DNA of 6,752 nt from Chloroflexota bacterium (GCA_021812735.1 JAKAMV010000577.1:1-6752), one strand, 5' to 3'. Shown: positions 1 through 5,898, counted from the first letter of the stretch. Notes: generated by a model not told the origin, from the sequence alone. Program-made: numbers and translations.

Positions 1-299
1 TCGGTGTCGGTGCCCTTCTGCTGGCCGACCACGGCCACCCGGTGGGTCCCGATCTTGGCGAAGCCGGCCACGACCGCCTCGTCGTCGCCGAACAGCCGGT
101 CGCCGTGCAGCTCGATGAACTCCTCCGCCATGACCGCAAGGAGCTCGAGGATCCTCGGCCGGCGGAGGTTGCGGGCGAGCTGGACGCGCGCCCAGACCGC
201 GGCCTTCCTGTCGTCGGCGCGGGGCTCCGGCTCCGGCTCCGGCGTGGCGGCGGGTTCGGCGCCCGGCCTCGCGGCGCGCCCCAGGATCCGGTCAACCAC
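1..299 (-). CDS. accA: Acetyl-CoA carboxylase carboxyltransferase subunit alpha, N-terminal part (cut by window edge)
   Basis: AccA pairs with AccD to form the carboxyltransferase that moves CO2 from biotinylated carrier protein to acetyl-CoA, giving malonyl-CoA in the cytoplasm. Only the first 99 codons are present; the gene runs off the left edge. The translation contains VWARVQLARNLRRPRIL (residues 35-51), EEFIELHGDRLFGDDEAVV (59-77) and VVGQQKGTDT (90-99), which match the well-known AccA signature (VQLARHP..RPRTLDYI, ELHGDR.FGDD, HQKGRDT). Here QQKGT replaces the common HQKGR. The GTG start at 299 is chosen because GGAGG lies six bases upstream (306-310) and the gene overlaps the accD stop by 8 nt, as expected for a co-translated pair. 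Residues 12-30 form a Pro/Glu-rich lead-in that E. coli AccA lacks. The family call is firm; the exact start is likely. Confidence 0.93.
   Translation of the reverse strand, partial: MVDRILGRAARPGAEPAATPEPEPEPRADDRKAAVWARVQLARNLRRPRILELLAVMAEEFIELHGDRLFGDDEAVVAGFAKIGTHRVAVVGQQKGTDT
223..240. repeat. Three tandem copies of GGCTCC inside accA
   Basis: GGCTCC occurs three times head to tail (223-228, 229-234, 235-240), followed by a degenerate GGCGTG. Read on the minus strand it encodes an alternating Pro-Glu run (residues 20-26) near the AccA N-terminus. Such a six-base unit could gain or lose copies without a frameshift and would only change the length of a flexible linker. Confidence 0.8.
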
Positions 300-1146
300 G
301 GGCGGCCTCCGGTCGCGGACGCGGCGCCAGGTACCGGAGCAGGGCGGCCAGCTCGCGCCGCAGGTCGGCCCTGGCCACAACGCGGTCGACGAAGCCGTGG
401 CGGAACAGGAACTCGGAGCGCTGGAAGCCCGGCGGCAGCTCCTGGCCGATGGTCCCGGCACCCACCCGGGCGCCGGCAAACCCGATCAGCGCGTTCGGCT
501 CCGCCAGGTTGACGTCGCCCATCGCCGCATAGCTCGCGAACACGCCGCCGGTGGTCGGGTCGCTCATGACCGACACGTACGGGACGTGCGCGGCTCGCAA
601 GCGCTCGAGCGCGGCCATGGTCTTGGCGAGCTGCATCAGCGCCAGCGTCCCCTCCTGCATCCGCGCGCCACCCGACGCCGACACGATGACGAGCGGCGTC
701 TGGGCGGTTAGGGCACCCTCGGCGGCACGGGCGACCTTCTCCCCGACCACGGCCCCCATCGACCCGCCCATGAAGCCGAAGTCCATCACCACGATCGCGA
801 CGCGCCGGCCCTCGACCTCGCCGAACCCCCACACAGCGGCGTCGGCCAGGCCCGTGGCGAGCTTCGCGGCGGCGATCCGGTCGGGGTACGCCTTCTGGTC
901 CACGAAGCCGAGCGGGTCCTGCGAGGAAAGCCCGGCGTCGCGCTCCACGAAGGTGGCGGGGTCGAGCAGCTGCTCGAGCCGCGCCGCCGAGGTCAGGCGG
1001 AAGTGGTGGCCGCACGTGGGGCACACGTGGAGCGTCTTCTCAAGGGCCTTGTTGAACAGCTGCTCGGAGCAGGACGGGCAACGCGTCCAGAGCTTCTCCG
1101 GGAACGCGTCTCGACGGGACCGGAAGCCCGGGAACTTGACGGGCAT
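292..1146 (-). CDS. accD: Acetyl-CoA carboxylase carboxyltransferase subunit beta
   Basis: This 284-residue protein is the zinc-binding beta half of the acetyl-CoA carboxylase carboxyltransferase, working with AccA in malonyl-CoA formation. The start at 1146 gives MPVKFPGF, with GGAGGG eight bases upstream (1155-1160); longer upstream reading is only Arg/Pro-rich antisense-like sequence. A Cys4 zinc ribbon is visible: CPSC at 23-26 and CPTCGHHF at 42-49. The crotonase-like carboxyltransferase core follows, with MDFGFMGGSMGAVVGEKV (121-138), SASGGARMQEGTLALMQ (156-172), DPTTGGVFASYA (196-207), IGFAGARV (221-228, usually AGPRV) and PPGFQRSEFLFRHGFVD (238-254). The length is normal for the family (about 280-300). 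The start shares one base with the upstream stop (TGATG), and the end overlaps accA by 8 nt, so equimolar translation of the two subunits is likely. Confidence 0.96.
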   Translation of the reverse strand: MPVKFPGFRSRRDAFPEKLWTRCPSCSEQLFNKALEKTLHVCPTCGHHFRLTSAARLEQLLDPATFVERDAGLSSQDPLGFVDQKAYPDRIAAAKLATGLADAAVWGFGEVEGRRVAIVVMDFGFMGGSMGAVVGEKVARAAEGALTAQTPLVIVSASGGARMQEGTLALMQLAKTMAALERLRAAHVPYVSVMSDPTTGGVFASYAAMGDVNLAEPNALIGFAGARVGAGTIGQELPPGFQRSEFLFRHGFVDRVVARADLRRELAALLRYLAPRPRPEAARG

Positions 1147-1787
1147 CAGGCGGGCCCTCCGTGGGCGCCTGCGGCCAGCTCCGCGAGGTCGGCGAGACGC
1201 CGGGCATGTGCCTGCCGGGCAGCCCGCGACATGGCGGGACCACCCGGGCGGGCGGCGCGCCACGCCACCCACGCAACGCCTACGAGGGAGAGCGCGGCCG
1301 AGGTGAGGGCGCCGCCCACGAGCAGGGGTCGGGCCGGCGCCCGGACGCTGGCGGCGCGCGCGACCGCCTCCGGGTCGGCGGGGTCGAGGCGACCGGCGAG
1401 CACCGCCGCCAGGAGCGGGTCCGCCACGCCGGCGGAGGCGACCGTTCCCGGGAACGGGATCACGTCGCCGCGCCGCAGGCCGCCGCGGACTGGTGCGCCC
1501 GGTGCTGCGTCGCCCTCTGCCAGCTCGGCCAGGTGCGCCGCCAAGCGCTCCTCGAACCGGAACGAGGGGTGCACGCGGACGAGGGCCGCCCGGAGGACAT
1601 CGCCGGCCCGCCGCAGCGCGGCGTCCTGGACGGCCGCCGCGAGCTCGCCCCCGTCGCAGGCTCCCGCAGCGCCTCGGGCCGCGCCAGCGCGCCGGTCGCC
1701 CGCGGCCAGGACCATGTCGAGGTACTGGTCGGTCACGAGCGCATCGACCGCCTCGCCCTCCTGCGTCGCAGACCGCGGCGACTTCAC
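1146..1787 (-). CDS. Single-pass membrane protein, putative anti-sigma partner of the upstream ECF sigma factor
   Basis: I do not recognise this 213-residue protein from its sequence; the role is inferred from position. It begins with GTG four bases inside the sigma-factor gene (GTGA overlap) with a strong AGGAGG five bases upstream. The N-terminal 150 residues look cytosolic and Ala/Arg/Glu-rich, with a short conserved-looking stretch HPSFRFEERLAAHLAEL (73-89), reminiscent of a motif in some membrane proteins encoded beside actinobacterial sigma factors. A hydrophobic segment at about 154-176 (PLLVGGALTSAALSLVGVAWV) is followed by a basic C-terminal tail of about 37 residues. There is no HxxxCxxC zinc anti-sigma motif; the only Cys is residue 44. 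There is no N-terminal signal peptide. Gene order (sigma, then membrane protein, overlapping) is typical of sigma/anti-sigma pairs, but direct binding is unproven. It could instead be an unrelated membrane protein. Confidence 0.8.
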   Translation of the reverse strand: MKSPRSATQEGEAVDALVTDQYLDMVLAAGDRRAGAARGAAGACDGGELAAAVQDAALRRAGDVLRAALVRVHPSFRFEERLAAHLAELAEGDAAPGAPVRGGLRRGDVIPFPGTVASAGVADPLLAAVLAGRLDPADPEAVARAASVRAPARPLLVGGALTSAALSLVGVAWVAWRAARPGGPAMSRAARQAHARRLADLAELAAGAHGGPA

Positions 1788-2425
1788 CGGTCCCTCCTGC
1801 GGTCGTGGCCGAGCTCCCTCGCGACGGAGCCCAGCGCCCGGTGGATCAGGACGCGGACAGCCCCCTCGGATCGGCCGAGGACGCCCGCGATCTCGGCGGT
1901 GGTCATCTCGTCCACAAACCGCAGCAGCACCGCCTGCCGCCGGTCATCGGGCAGCGAGCGCACCGCGCGCAGGGCGGCGGCCGCCTCATCCCGGGTCACG
2001 AGGTCGCCCTCGAGATCCCCGCCGTCCGAGATCGCCACGCCGGCGCCCAAGACCGCGTCGAGCGAGTCTGCCGGCCTTCGCAGCCGCGTCCGCCGCTCGT
2101 TGGCGACGACGTTGCGCGCGATCCTGAACAGCCAGACGCGGAAGGTGCTGGCCTCCGGCCCGTCCGCGGGCCTGGCCAGTTCGCGGAATCGCGGCAGCGC
2201 CGCCAGCGCGCGCAGGAAGGTGCGCTCGGTGGCGTCCTCGGCGGCGTGGTGGTCGGCGAGCTCGTGCAGGGCGTAGGCGTACACCTGGGCGAGGTACTTC
2301 CGGTAGAGCGCGTCGAACTGGGCAGGGTCCCGGCGCGCCGCCTCGACGAGCGGCCGGTCTCGGTCGAGCGCGACGACGACGCGCTCCGCCGCCGGCTCCG
2401 TCCTTCCAAACACCGGACGCGGCAT
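1784..2425 (-). CDS. RNA polymerase sigma factor, ECF (sigma-70 family group IV)
   Basis: This 213-residue protein has the two-domain layout of an ECF sigma factor, which directs RNA polymerase to stress- or envelope-related promoters. Region 2 spans about residues 36-112: FDALYRKYLAQVYAYALHEL, then AAEDATERTFLRAL (61-74; the usual form is DAEDATQETFLRAL), and FRVWLFRIARNVVANERR (95-112), the promoter -10 melting and recognition part. Region 4 spans about 147-203: LPDDRRQAVLLRFVDEM (158-174), then the helix-turn-helix TTAEIAGVLGRSEGAVRVLIHRAL (175-198). There is no C-terminal SnoaL-like extension. The ATG at 2425 is chosen because it follows the birA stop by 4 nt; reading further upstream gives a Cys/Arg-rich segment antisense in character. 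The Shine-Dalgarno is weak (GGGGGCGG), suggesting coupling to birA. The DNA targets and sigma subgroup cannot be assigned from this window. Confidence 0.92.
   Translation of the reverse strand: MPRPVFGRTEPAAERVVVALDRDRPLVEAARRDPAQFDALYRKYLAQVYAYALHELADHHAAEDATERTFLRALAALPRFRELARPADGPEASTFRVWLFRIARNVVANERRTRLRRPADSLDAVLGAGVAISDGGDLEGDLVTRDEAAAALRAVRSLPDDRRQAVLLRFVDEMTTAEIAGVLGRSEGAVRVLIHRALGSVARELGHDRRRDR
1793..1798 (-). promoter_or_regulatory. Shine-Dalgarno site AGGAGG deciding the GTG start of the membrane protein
   Basis: AGGAGG on the minus strand lies five bases before GTG (1785-1787). It sits within the last codons of the sigma-factor gene. It supports both the GTG start and strong translation of the partner protein from the same transcript. 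Confidence 0.8.
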
Positions 2426-2429
2426 GCCG

Positions 2430-3314
2430 TTACACCGCCCCCGGCGCCAGTCGAACGCGGACGACCTCGCCGGCGTGCAGCAGACGCGTCTCGCCACCGT
2501 CGGAAGGCGTCGCCACCAGCGCTCCGGACGCGCCGTCCACGCCCTCCACGAGCCAGTCCACGAGATCGGCGCCGGGCGGCCCGGCGAGGCGCACCTGTCG
2601 TCCGGTCAGGACCTGCCGGGCGGTCCAGGTCTGCAGGTCGAAGTACGCGGCGCGCAGTGCGCCGAGGCGCGTCTCGAGGAAGCCGAGGAACGCTTCGAGC
2701 AGCGCGTCGCGGTCGATCGGCCGGCCAGCGGAGGCCTCGCGGAGGCTGGTCATCGTGCCGGCGAGATCGGGCGGGAACTCCCGGGCCGGCCAGTCCGCAT
2801 TGACGCCGATGCCGACGACGACCTGCGGGTCGCCGGCCCCGAGCCCGGTGCTCTCGCCCAGCACGCCCGCCACCTTGCGGAGCTCGAGCGGCGACGCCAG
2901 CCGGGCCGACGCCTCCTCCGCGGACGCGATCCCGGTCAGCAGGGCGTGCGGCCCGGCCATCTCGACCACCAAATCGTTGGGCCACTTGAGGCGGACGGCG
3001 CCCTCGGGCAGGCCCGCGACCTCCTCGGCCGCATCGCACATCGCGAGCGAGACGACGGCGGCGAGCCGCCAGACTCGGTCCGCGGCCAGCCAGGACGGCC
3101 GGAAGCCGCAGGAGAGCAGCAGCGCGGCACCCGACGGCGCGGCCCAGGCGCGGCCAGCTCGGCCCCGGCCCGCGGTCTGCCTGTCGGCCACAGCGACGCA
3201 GACCTCAGGCTCGCCTTCGGCCAGCCACCTGCGGACGATGTCGTTCGTGGACCCGACCGCGGCGAACCGCTCGAGCCTGCTGATGACGCCGGCGGTCGGC
3301 TCGGCCCCCGTCAC
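2430..3314 (-). CDS. birA: Biotin--[acetyl-CoA-carboxylase] ligase, catalytic domain only
   Basis: This 294-residue enzyme activates biotin with ATP and attaches it to the lysine of the biotin carboxyl carrier protein, making acetyl-CoA carboxylase active. Class II BirA features are seen without the N-terminal DNA-binding domain: GSTND (21-25), the biotinyl-AMP loop QTAGRGRAGRAW (46-57), KWPNDL (110-115, with the catalytic Lys110), KVAGVLGES (147-155) and VVGIGVNADW (166-175). A small C-terminal beta domain follows (about 238-290). The lack of the helix-turn-helix means it is not a biotin-operon repressor. One oddity is a stretch of about 28 residues (117-144) between KWPNDL and KVAGVL, where most homologues have only a few residues. 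The start is GTG, 5 nt after the lysC stop, without a clear Shine-Dalgarno. Sharing an operon with accD/accA fits its job. Confidence 0.93.
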   Translation of the reverse strand: MTGAEPTAGVISRLERFAAVGSTNDIVRRWLAEGEPEVCVAVADRQTAGRGRAGRAWAAPSGAALLLSCGFRPSWLAADRVWRLAAVVSLAMCDAAEEVAGLPEGAVRLKWPNDLVVEMAGPHALLTGIASAEEASARLASPLELRKVAGVLGESTGLGAGDPQVVVGIGVNADWPAREFPPDLAGTMTSLREASAGRPIDRDALLEAFLGFLETRLGALRAAYFDLQTWTARQVLTGRQVRLAGPPGADLVDWLVEGVDGASGALVATPSDGGETRLLHAGEVVRVRLAPGAV

Positions 3315-3319
3315 GGCGA

Positions 3320-4582
3320 TCAGCTGGCGGGGGCCGCCTCAACGGCCTCGGCCTGCTCGAGCGAGAACGCGGCGTGCAGCGCCCGGACGGCCTGCTCCAC
3401 GCGGTCCTCGGCGATGATCGTGGTGATCCGGATCTCCGAGGTGGAGATCATCTCGATGTTGATCCCCTCGTGGGCCAGCGTGCCGAACATGCGGGCGGCG
3501 TAGCCGGGGGCGTTCTGGATGCCGGCGCCGACGATCGAGACCTTGGCCACCGAGCTGTCGGTGGTCATGTCGGCGAAGCCGAGCTCGCGGACGATCGGCT
3601 CCAGGATGCGCTTGGCCTTCGCCAGCTCGACGCGGGGGATCGTGAACGAGATGTCCGTGGCGCCGCCGTGGCCCACGTTCTGGACGATCATGTCGACCAC
3701 GACGCCCGCCTCCGCGAGCGGGCCGAACACGCCCTCGGCGACGCCAGGCTTGTCCGGCACGCCGACCAGCGTGACCTTGGCGACGTTCCGGTCGTGGGCG
3801 AGGCCCCGGACCTTGTTCCGCTGCTCCACGAGCGGGTCCTCCTTGATAAGCGTGCCGGGGGCGTCCTCGAACGAGCTGAGGACCTCGATGACCACGTCGT
3901 TCACCCAGCCCAGCTCCACGGCGCGCACCTGCATCACCTGGGCGCCCTGGTGGGCGAGCTCCATCATCTCCTCGTAGCCGATGACGGGCAGCTGGCGGGC
4001 GTCAGCGGCGATTCTCGGGTCGGCAGTGTAGATGCCCTTGACGTCCGTGAAGATCTGGCAGCGGTCCGCCCTGAGCGCGGCAGCCAGGGCGACGGCGGTC
4101 GTGTCGCTGCCGCCGCGGCCCAGCGTCGTCGTCTCGGCGAGCTCGAGCGCCTTGGCGCTCTGCCCCTGGAAGCCCGCCACGATGACCACCCGGCCCGCGT
4201 CGATCTCGCGGCGGAGGCGGGCCGGGTCCACCCCCGCGATGCGCGCCTTGCCGTACGTGCCGTCCGTGGTGATCCCCGCCTGGGCGCCCGTGAGCGAGAT
4301 CGCGGGCACATCGATCGCGTGGAGCGCCATCGAGACCAGGGTCGAGCTCTGCAGCTCGCCGGTGGCCAGGAGCACGTCCAGCTCCCGGACGTCCGGCTCG
4401 TCGGTGATCGCTGCGGCGAGCGCAAGGAGCTCGTCGGTGGTGTCGCCCATCGCGGACACGACGACCACCAGGCTCGAGCCCGCTGCGCGCTCGCGCGCGA
4501 TCCTCCGAGCCACACGCTTGATGCGCTCGGCACCGGCGACCGACGAGCCGCCGAACTTCATCACGACGAGGGGGGCGGGCAT
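3320..4582 (-). CDS. lysC: Aspartate kinase (ACT-domain regulated)
   Basis: This 420-residue cytosolic enzyme phosphorylates L-aspartate, the first step to lysine, diaminopimelate, threonine and methionine. The N-terminal amino-acid kinase domain (about 3-235) shows KFGGSSV (9-15), VVVVSAMGDTTDEL (39-52), LLATGELQSS (71-80), TTTLGRGGSDTTAV (151-164) and FTDVKGIYTADPR (178-190). Two C-terminal ACT domains follow: about 267-337, with VPDKPGVAEGVFGPLAEAGV (275-294) and GGATDISFT (306-314), and about 346-410, with VSIVGAGIQNAPGYAARMF (348-366) and ISTSEIRIT (379-387). These are the known lysine/threonine feedback-binding regions in the Bacillus/Corynebacterium type, whose length (about 400-420) it matches. 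It is monofunctional, with no homoserine dehydrogenase part. The ATG at 4582 has no good Shine-Dalgarno but lies nine bases after a TAGAAT -10 element, so the mRNA may be leaderless. It is first in the minus-strand operon. Whether an internal start makes a separate beta subunit, as in Corynebacterium, cannot be seen. Confidence 0.97.
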   Translation of the reverse strand: MPAPLVVMKFGGSSVAGAERIKRVARRIARERAAGSSLVVVVSAMGDTTDELLALAAAITDEPDVRELDVLLATGELQSSTLVSMALHAIDVPAISLTGAQAGITTDGTYGKARIAGVDPARLRREIDAGRVVIVAGFQGQSAKALELAETTTLGRGGSDTTAVALAAALRADRCQIFTDVKGIYTADPRIAADARQLPVIGYEEMMELAHQGAQVMQVRAVELGWVNDVVIEVLSSFEDAPGTLIKEDPLVEQRNKVRGLAHDRNVAKVTLVGVPDKPGVAEGVFGPLAEAGVVVDMIVQNVGHGGATDISFTIPRVELAKAKRILEPIVRELGFADMTTDSSVAKVSIVGAGIQNAPGYAARMFGTLAHEGINIEMISTSEIRITTIIAEDRVEQAVRALHAAFSLEQAEAVEAAPAS

Positions 4583-4591
4583 AGCTCGGCA

Positions 4592-4597
4592 ATTCTA
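4592..4597 (-). promoter_or_regulatory. Candidate -10 element (TAGAAT) for the lysC operon
   Basis: On the minus strand CCGCTAGAATTGCC contains TAGAAT, five of six matches to TATAAT. It ends nine bases before the lysC ATG, so transcription would begin about two or three bases before the start codon, giving a leaderless or near-leaderless mRNA. No convincing -35 hexamer is seen 16-18 bases upstream. A GGAAAC (4622-4627, minus strand) resembles an ECF-type -35 but is 24 bases away, which is too far. This is inferred from sequence alone. Confidence 0.5.
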
Positions 4598-4653
4598 GCG
4601 GGCCGAAGCGGCGATCCCGACGTTTCCATTCGGTTGCGGCGGACGGGGCCCCG

Positions 4654-4671
4654 CTGATGCCGCACTGATGC
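4654..4671. repeat. Direct repeat CTGATGC, 11-base period
   Basis: CTGATGC occurs at 4654-4660 and again at 4665-4671, one helical turn apart, in the middle of the divergent region. The two copies would lie on the same DNA face, so this could be a two-site regulator binding element. Chance is also possible for such a short repeat. Confidence 0.3.
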
Positions 4672-4700
4672 GCGCCTCGTGCCCCTCGCCGGGTCGAGCC

Positions 4701-4721
4701 GCTCGGCGCGCGGGCCCGAGC
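4701..4721. repeat. Inverted repeat GCTCGG-N9-CCGAGC
   Basis: A perfect six-base inverted repeat with a nine-base spacer lies about 20 bases upstream of the candidate -10 of the hydrolase gene, overlapping where its -35 would be. It is a possible operator. In GC-rich DNA such short palindromes also arise by chance. There is no T-run, so it is not a terminator. Confidence 0.35.
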
Positions 4722-4740
4722 CCAATTCGCGGCCCTGCGC

Positions 4741-4746
4741 CACAAT
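4741..4746 (+). promoter_or_regulatory. Candidate -10 element (CACAAT) for the hydrolase gene
   Basis: GCGCCACAATCGG resembles the other -10-like elements in the window (GCG, one or two bases, then YAnnnT). It ends 45 bases before the ATG, which would give a leader of about 38 bases containing the GGAGG ribosome site. No -35 is visible. Confidence 0.3.
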
Positions 4747-4775
4747 CGGGTTGCTCGAGCTCAGCGCCCCATTGC

Positions 4776-4780
4776 GGAGG
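4776..4780 (+). promoter_or_regulatory. Ribosome binding site GGAGG for the hydrolase gene, long spacing
   Basis: GGAGG precedes the ATG at 4792 by 11 bases, longer than the usual 5-9. It is still the best ribosome site near this start. Confidence 0.5.
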
Positions 4781-4791
4781 ACCCCGCCGCC

Positions 4792-5553
4792 ATGTGCTTC
4801 GACCACGATTCCCGTCCGCCCGTCGTGCCCGAACCCTCGGGGATGCGAGACGCGACCGAGGCGGTGCTCCAGGCCGCTGACGGCAACCGCTTCGCCGCCT
4901 ACACGGCGCGGGCGGCCAAGCCGAAGGGGGCCGGCATCGTGATCCTGCCCGACGTCCGCGGGCTCCACACGTACTACCGGGAACTGGCCGAGCGCTTCGC
5001 CGAGCACGGCGTGGACGCGATCGCGATCGACTACTTCGGGCGGACGGCGGGCCTAACCGACCGGGGCCCGGGCTTCGAGTTCATGCCCCACGTAGCCGCC
5101 ACGACGTACGCCGGGTTGATGGCCGATGTCCGGGCCGCGGCCGGGCACCTGCGTGCCGACGCCGCGATCGAGCGCCTGTACACGACCGGGTTCTGCTTCG
5201 GCGGCCGCCTGACGTTCCTGACCGCCGCCCACGCCGACCTCGGCCTCTCGGGCGTCATCGGCTTCTACGGCTGGCCGACGGGCACCTCGCGCAACGACAC
5301 GCCCGCCCCGGCTGACGTGGCGGCGACGTTCACCTGCCCGGTCATGGGCATCTTCGGCGGAGCGGACGAGAACATTCCGCCGTCGGCGGTCGCGGCGTTC
5401 GAGACTGCGCTCGAGGAAGCGGGCATCGAGCACTGCATCGAGACCTACGAGGGCGCGCCGCACAGCTTCTTCGACCGCAAGGCCGCCGACTTCGCGGACG
5501 CGAGCGACCGCGCGTGGGCGGAGGTGCTGGGCTTCATGGGCGCGACCGGATGA
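4792..5553 (+). CDS. Dienelactone hydrolase family protein (carboxymethylenebutenolidase-like)
   Basis: This 253-residue soluble alpha/beta-hydrolase belongs to the dienelactone hydrolase family, whose classic member opens dienelactone to maleylacetate in chloroaromatic breakdown. Many relatives have other or unknown ester/lactone substrates. The Cys-Asp-His triad is intact: GFCFGGR (133-139, nucleophile Cys135), GGADENIP (189-196, Asp192) and GAPHSFFD (221-228, His224). VILPDVRGLHTYYRELAERFAEHG (50-73) and IAIDYFGR (77-84) are the strand/loop regions around the active site; the classic QEIFG glutamate position reads PDVRG here. The N-terminus MCFDHDSRPP recurs in this subfamily as I know it, which supports the start. 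There is no signal peptide. It is first in the plus-strand block, and no aromatic-degradation genes lie nearby, so the substrate cannot be named. Confidence 0.93.
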   Translation: MCFDHDSRPPVVPEPSGMRDATEAVLQAADGNRFAAYTARAAKPKGAGIVILPDVRGLHTYYRELAERFAEHGVDAIAIDYFGRTAGLTDRGPGFEFMPHVAATTYAGLMADVRAAAGHLRADAAIERLYTTGFCFGGRLTFLTAAHADLGLSGVIGFYGWPTGTSRNDTPAPADVAATFTCPVMGIFGGADENIPPSAVAAFETALEEAGIEHCIETYEGAPHSFFDRKAADFADASDRAWAEVLGFMGATG

Positions 5554-5560
5554 GCCGGCG

Positions 5561-5857
5561 ATGAGCTTCCTGCGGCGCGTGCTGGGAGGTCGCCCGGGAA
5601 GCCCCGACCGATCCCCGGCGGGCGACGTCCCCGACGAGACCCGTACCGGCATCGGCCGCGAGGACGTCGAGGGCGAGGAGCCGCAGGGCGAGGAGGCCGA
5701 GCGCGATCGCGCCCTGCTGCGCGAGGACGCCGATCGCCTCTCCGGCGAGCTCATCGCCCGCCAGCTGCGCTTTGCCGATCGGAAGTGGACGCCGCCGGCC
5801 CAGGGCGGGGCGCGCCGCGCCGAGGACGGCGACGCGGCGGCCGGCGACCGGAGGTGA
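5561..5857 (+). CDS. Small charged hypothetical protein (98 residues)
   Basis: I do not recognise a named family. The gene starts 7 nt after the hydrolase stop with no clear Shine-Dalgarno, suggesting translation by re-initiation in the same operon. The protein begins with a short basic, partly hydrophobic segment (MSFLRRVLGG). An acidic, disordered-looking middle follows (about 22-48, rich in Asp/Glu/Gly), then a likely amphipathic helix (about 49-73, RALLREDADRLSGELIARQL). A WTPPAQGGARRAED stretch (76-89) looks conserved in character, since Trp and Pro-Pro-Ala-Gln-Gly-Gly are unlike the compositional background. There is no membrane segment. The tight spacing, the codon-biased sequence and this C-terminal motif support a real gene. 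The function is unknown; a protein-protein adaptor role is only a guess. Confidence 0.75.
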   Translation: MSFLRRVLGGRPGSPDRSPAGDVPDETRTGIGREDVEGEEPQGEEAERDRALLREDADRLSGELIARQLRFADRKWTPPAQGGARRAEDGDAAAGDRR

Positions 5858-5882
5858 CCTCGCGGCCGCGCCCCCGTCGCGG

Positions 5883-5888
5883 TACGCT
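5883..5888 (+). promoter_or_regulatory. Candidate -10 element (TACGCT) before the LiaF-like gene
   Basis: CGCGGTACGCTGCC (5878-5891) matches CGCGCTAGGCTGGC (6431-6444) at 11 of 14 positions; both lie just upstream of a gene with a strong ribosome site. TACGCT fits the TAnnnT -10 pattern of high-GC bacteria. Transcription would begin near 5895, leaving about 15 bases before the GTG start, enough for the AGGAGG. No -35 is visible. Confidence 0.45.
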
Positions 5889-5898
5889 GCCCGCGGCG

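Larger units (their letters stand above)
4583..4791. other. Divergent intergenic promoter region between lysC and the hydrolase gene
   Basis: This 209-base non-coding stretch separates two divergent transcription units. It holds the candidate lysC -10 (4592-4597, minus), a GC palindrome CGGGGCCCCG (4644-4653), a direct repeat CTGATGC (4654-4660 and 4665-4671, 11 bases apart), an inverted repeat (4701-4721), a candidate plus-strand -10 (4741-4746), the palindrome GCTCGAGC (4753-4760) and a GGAGG ribosome site (4776-4780). No credible small gene or RNA gene was seen. Confidence 0.7.

Noticed and set aside
1147..1272. Upstream extension of accD (42 extra residues)
   Set aside because: The added part is Arg/Pro/Gly-rich, overlaps the membrane protein gene, and lacks the start signal seen at 1146 (GGAGGG, then TGATG).
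1003..2803. Overlapping plus-strand open frames of 370-436 codons opposite accD, the membrane protein, sigma and birA
   Set aside because: They are Arg/Pro/Ala-rich shadow frames with no motifs, antisense to recognised genes.
4622..4627. GGAAAC on the minus strand as an ECF-type -35 for lysC operon autoregulation
   Set aside because: The spacing to the TAGAAT element is 24 bases and no CGTC/CGTT-type -10 sits at 16-18 bases, so it does not form a recognisable ECF promoter.
3374..4657. Long plus-strand open frame (427 codons) opposite aspartate kinase
   Set aside because: It is antisense to an unambiguous lysC; its composition (Asp/His/Leu/Arg/Gly-rich) reflects the complementary codons and it shows no domain.
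4561..5007. Minus-strand open frame across the divergent intergenic region
   Set aside because: It overlaps the hydrolase start and both candidate promoters, has no family motif or ribosome site, and would overlap the lysC start out of frame.
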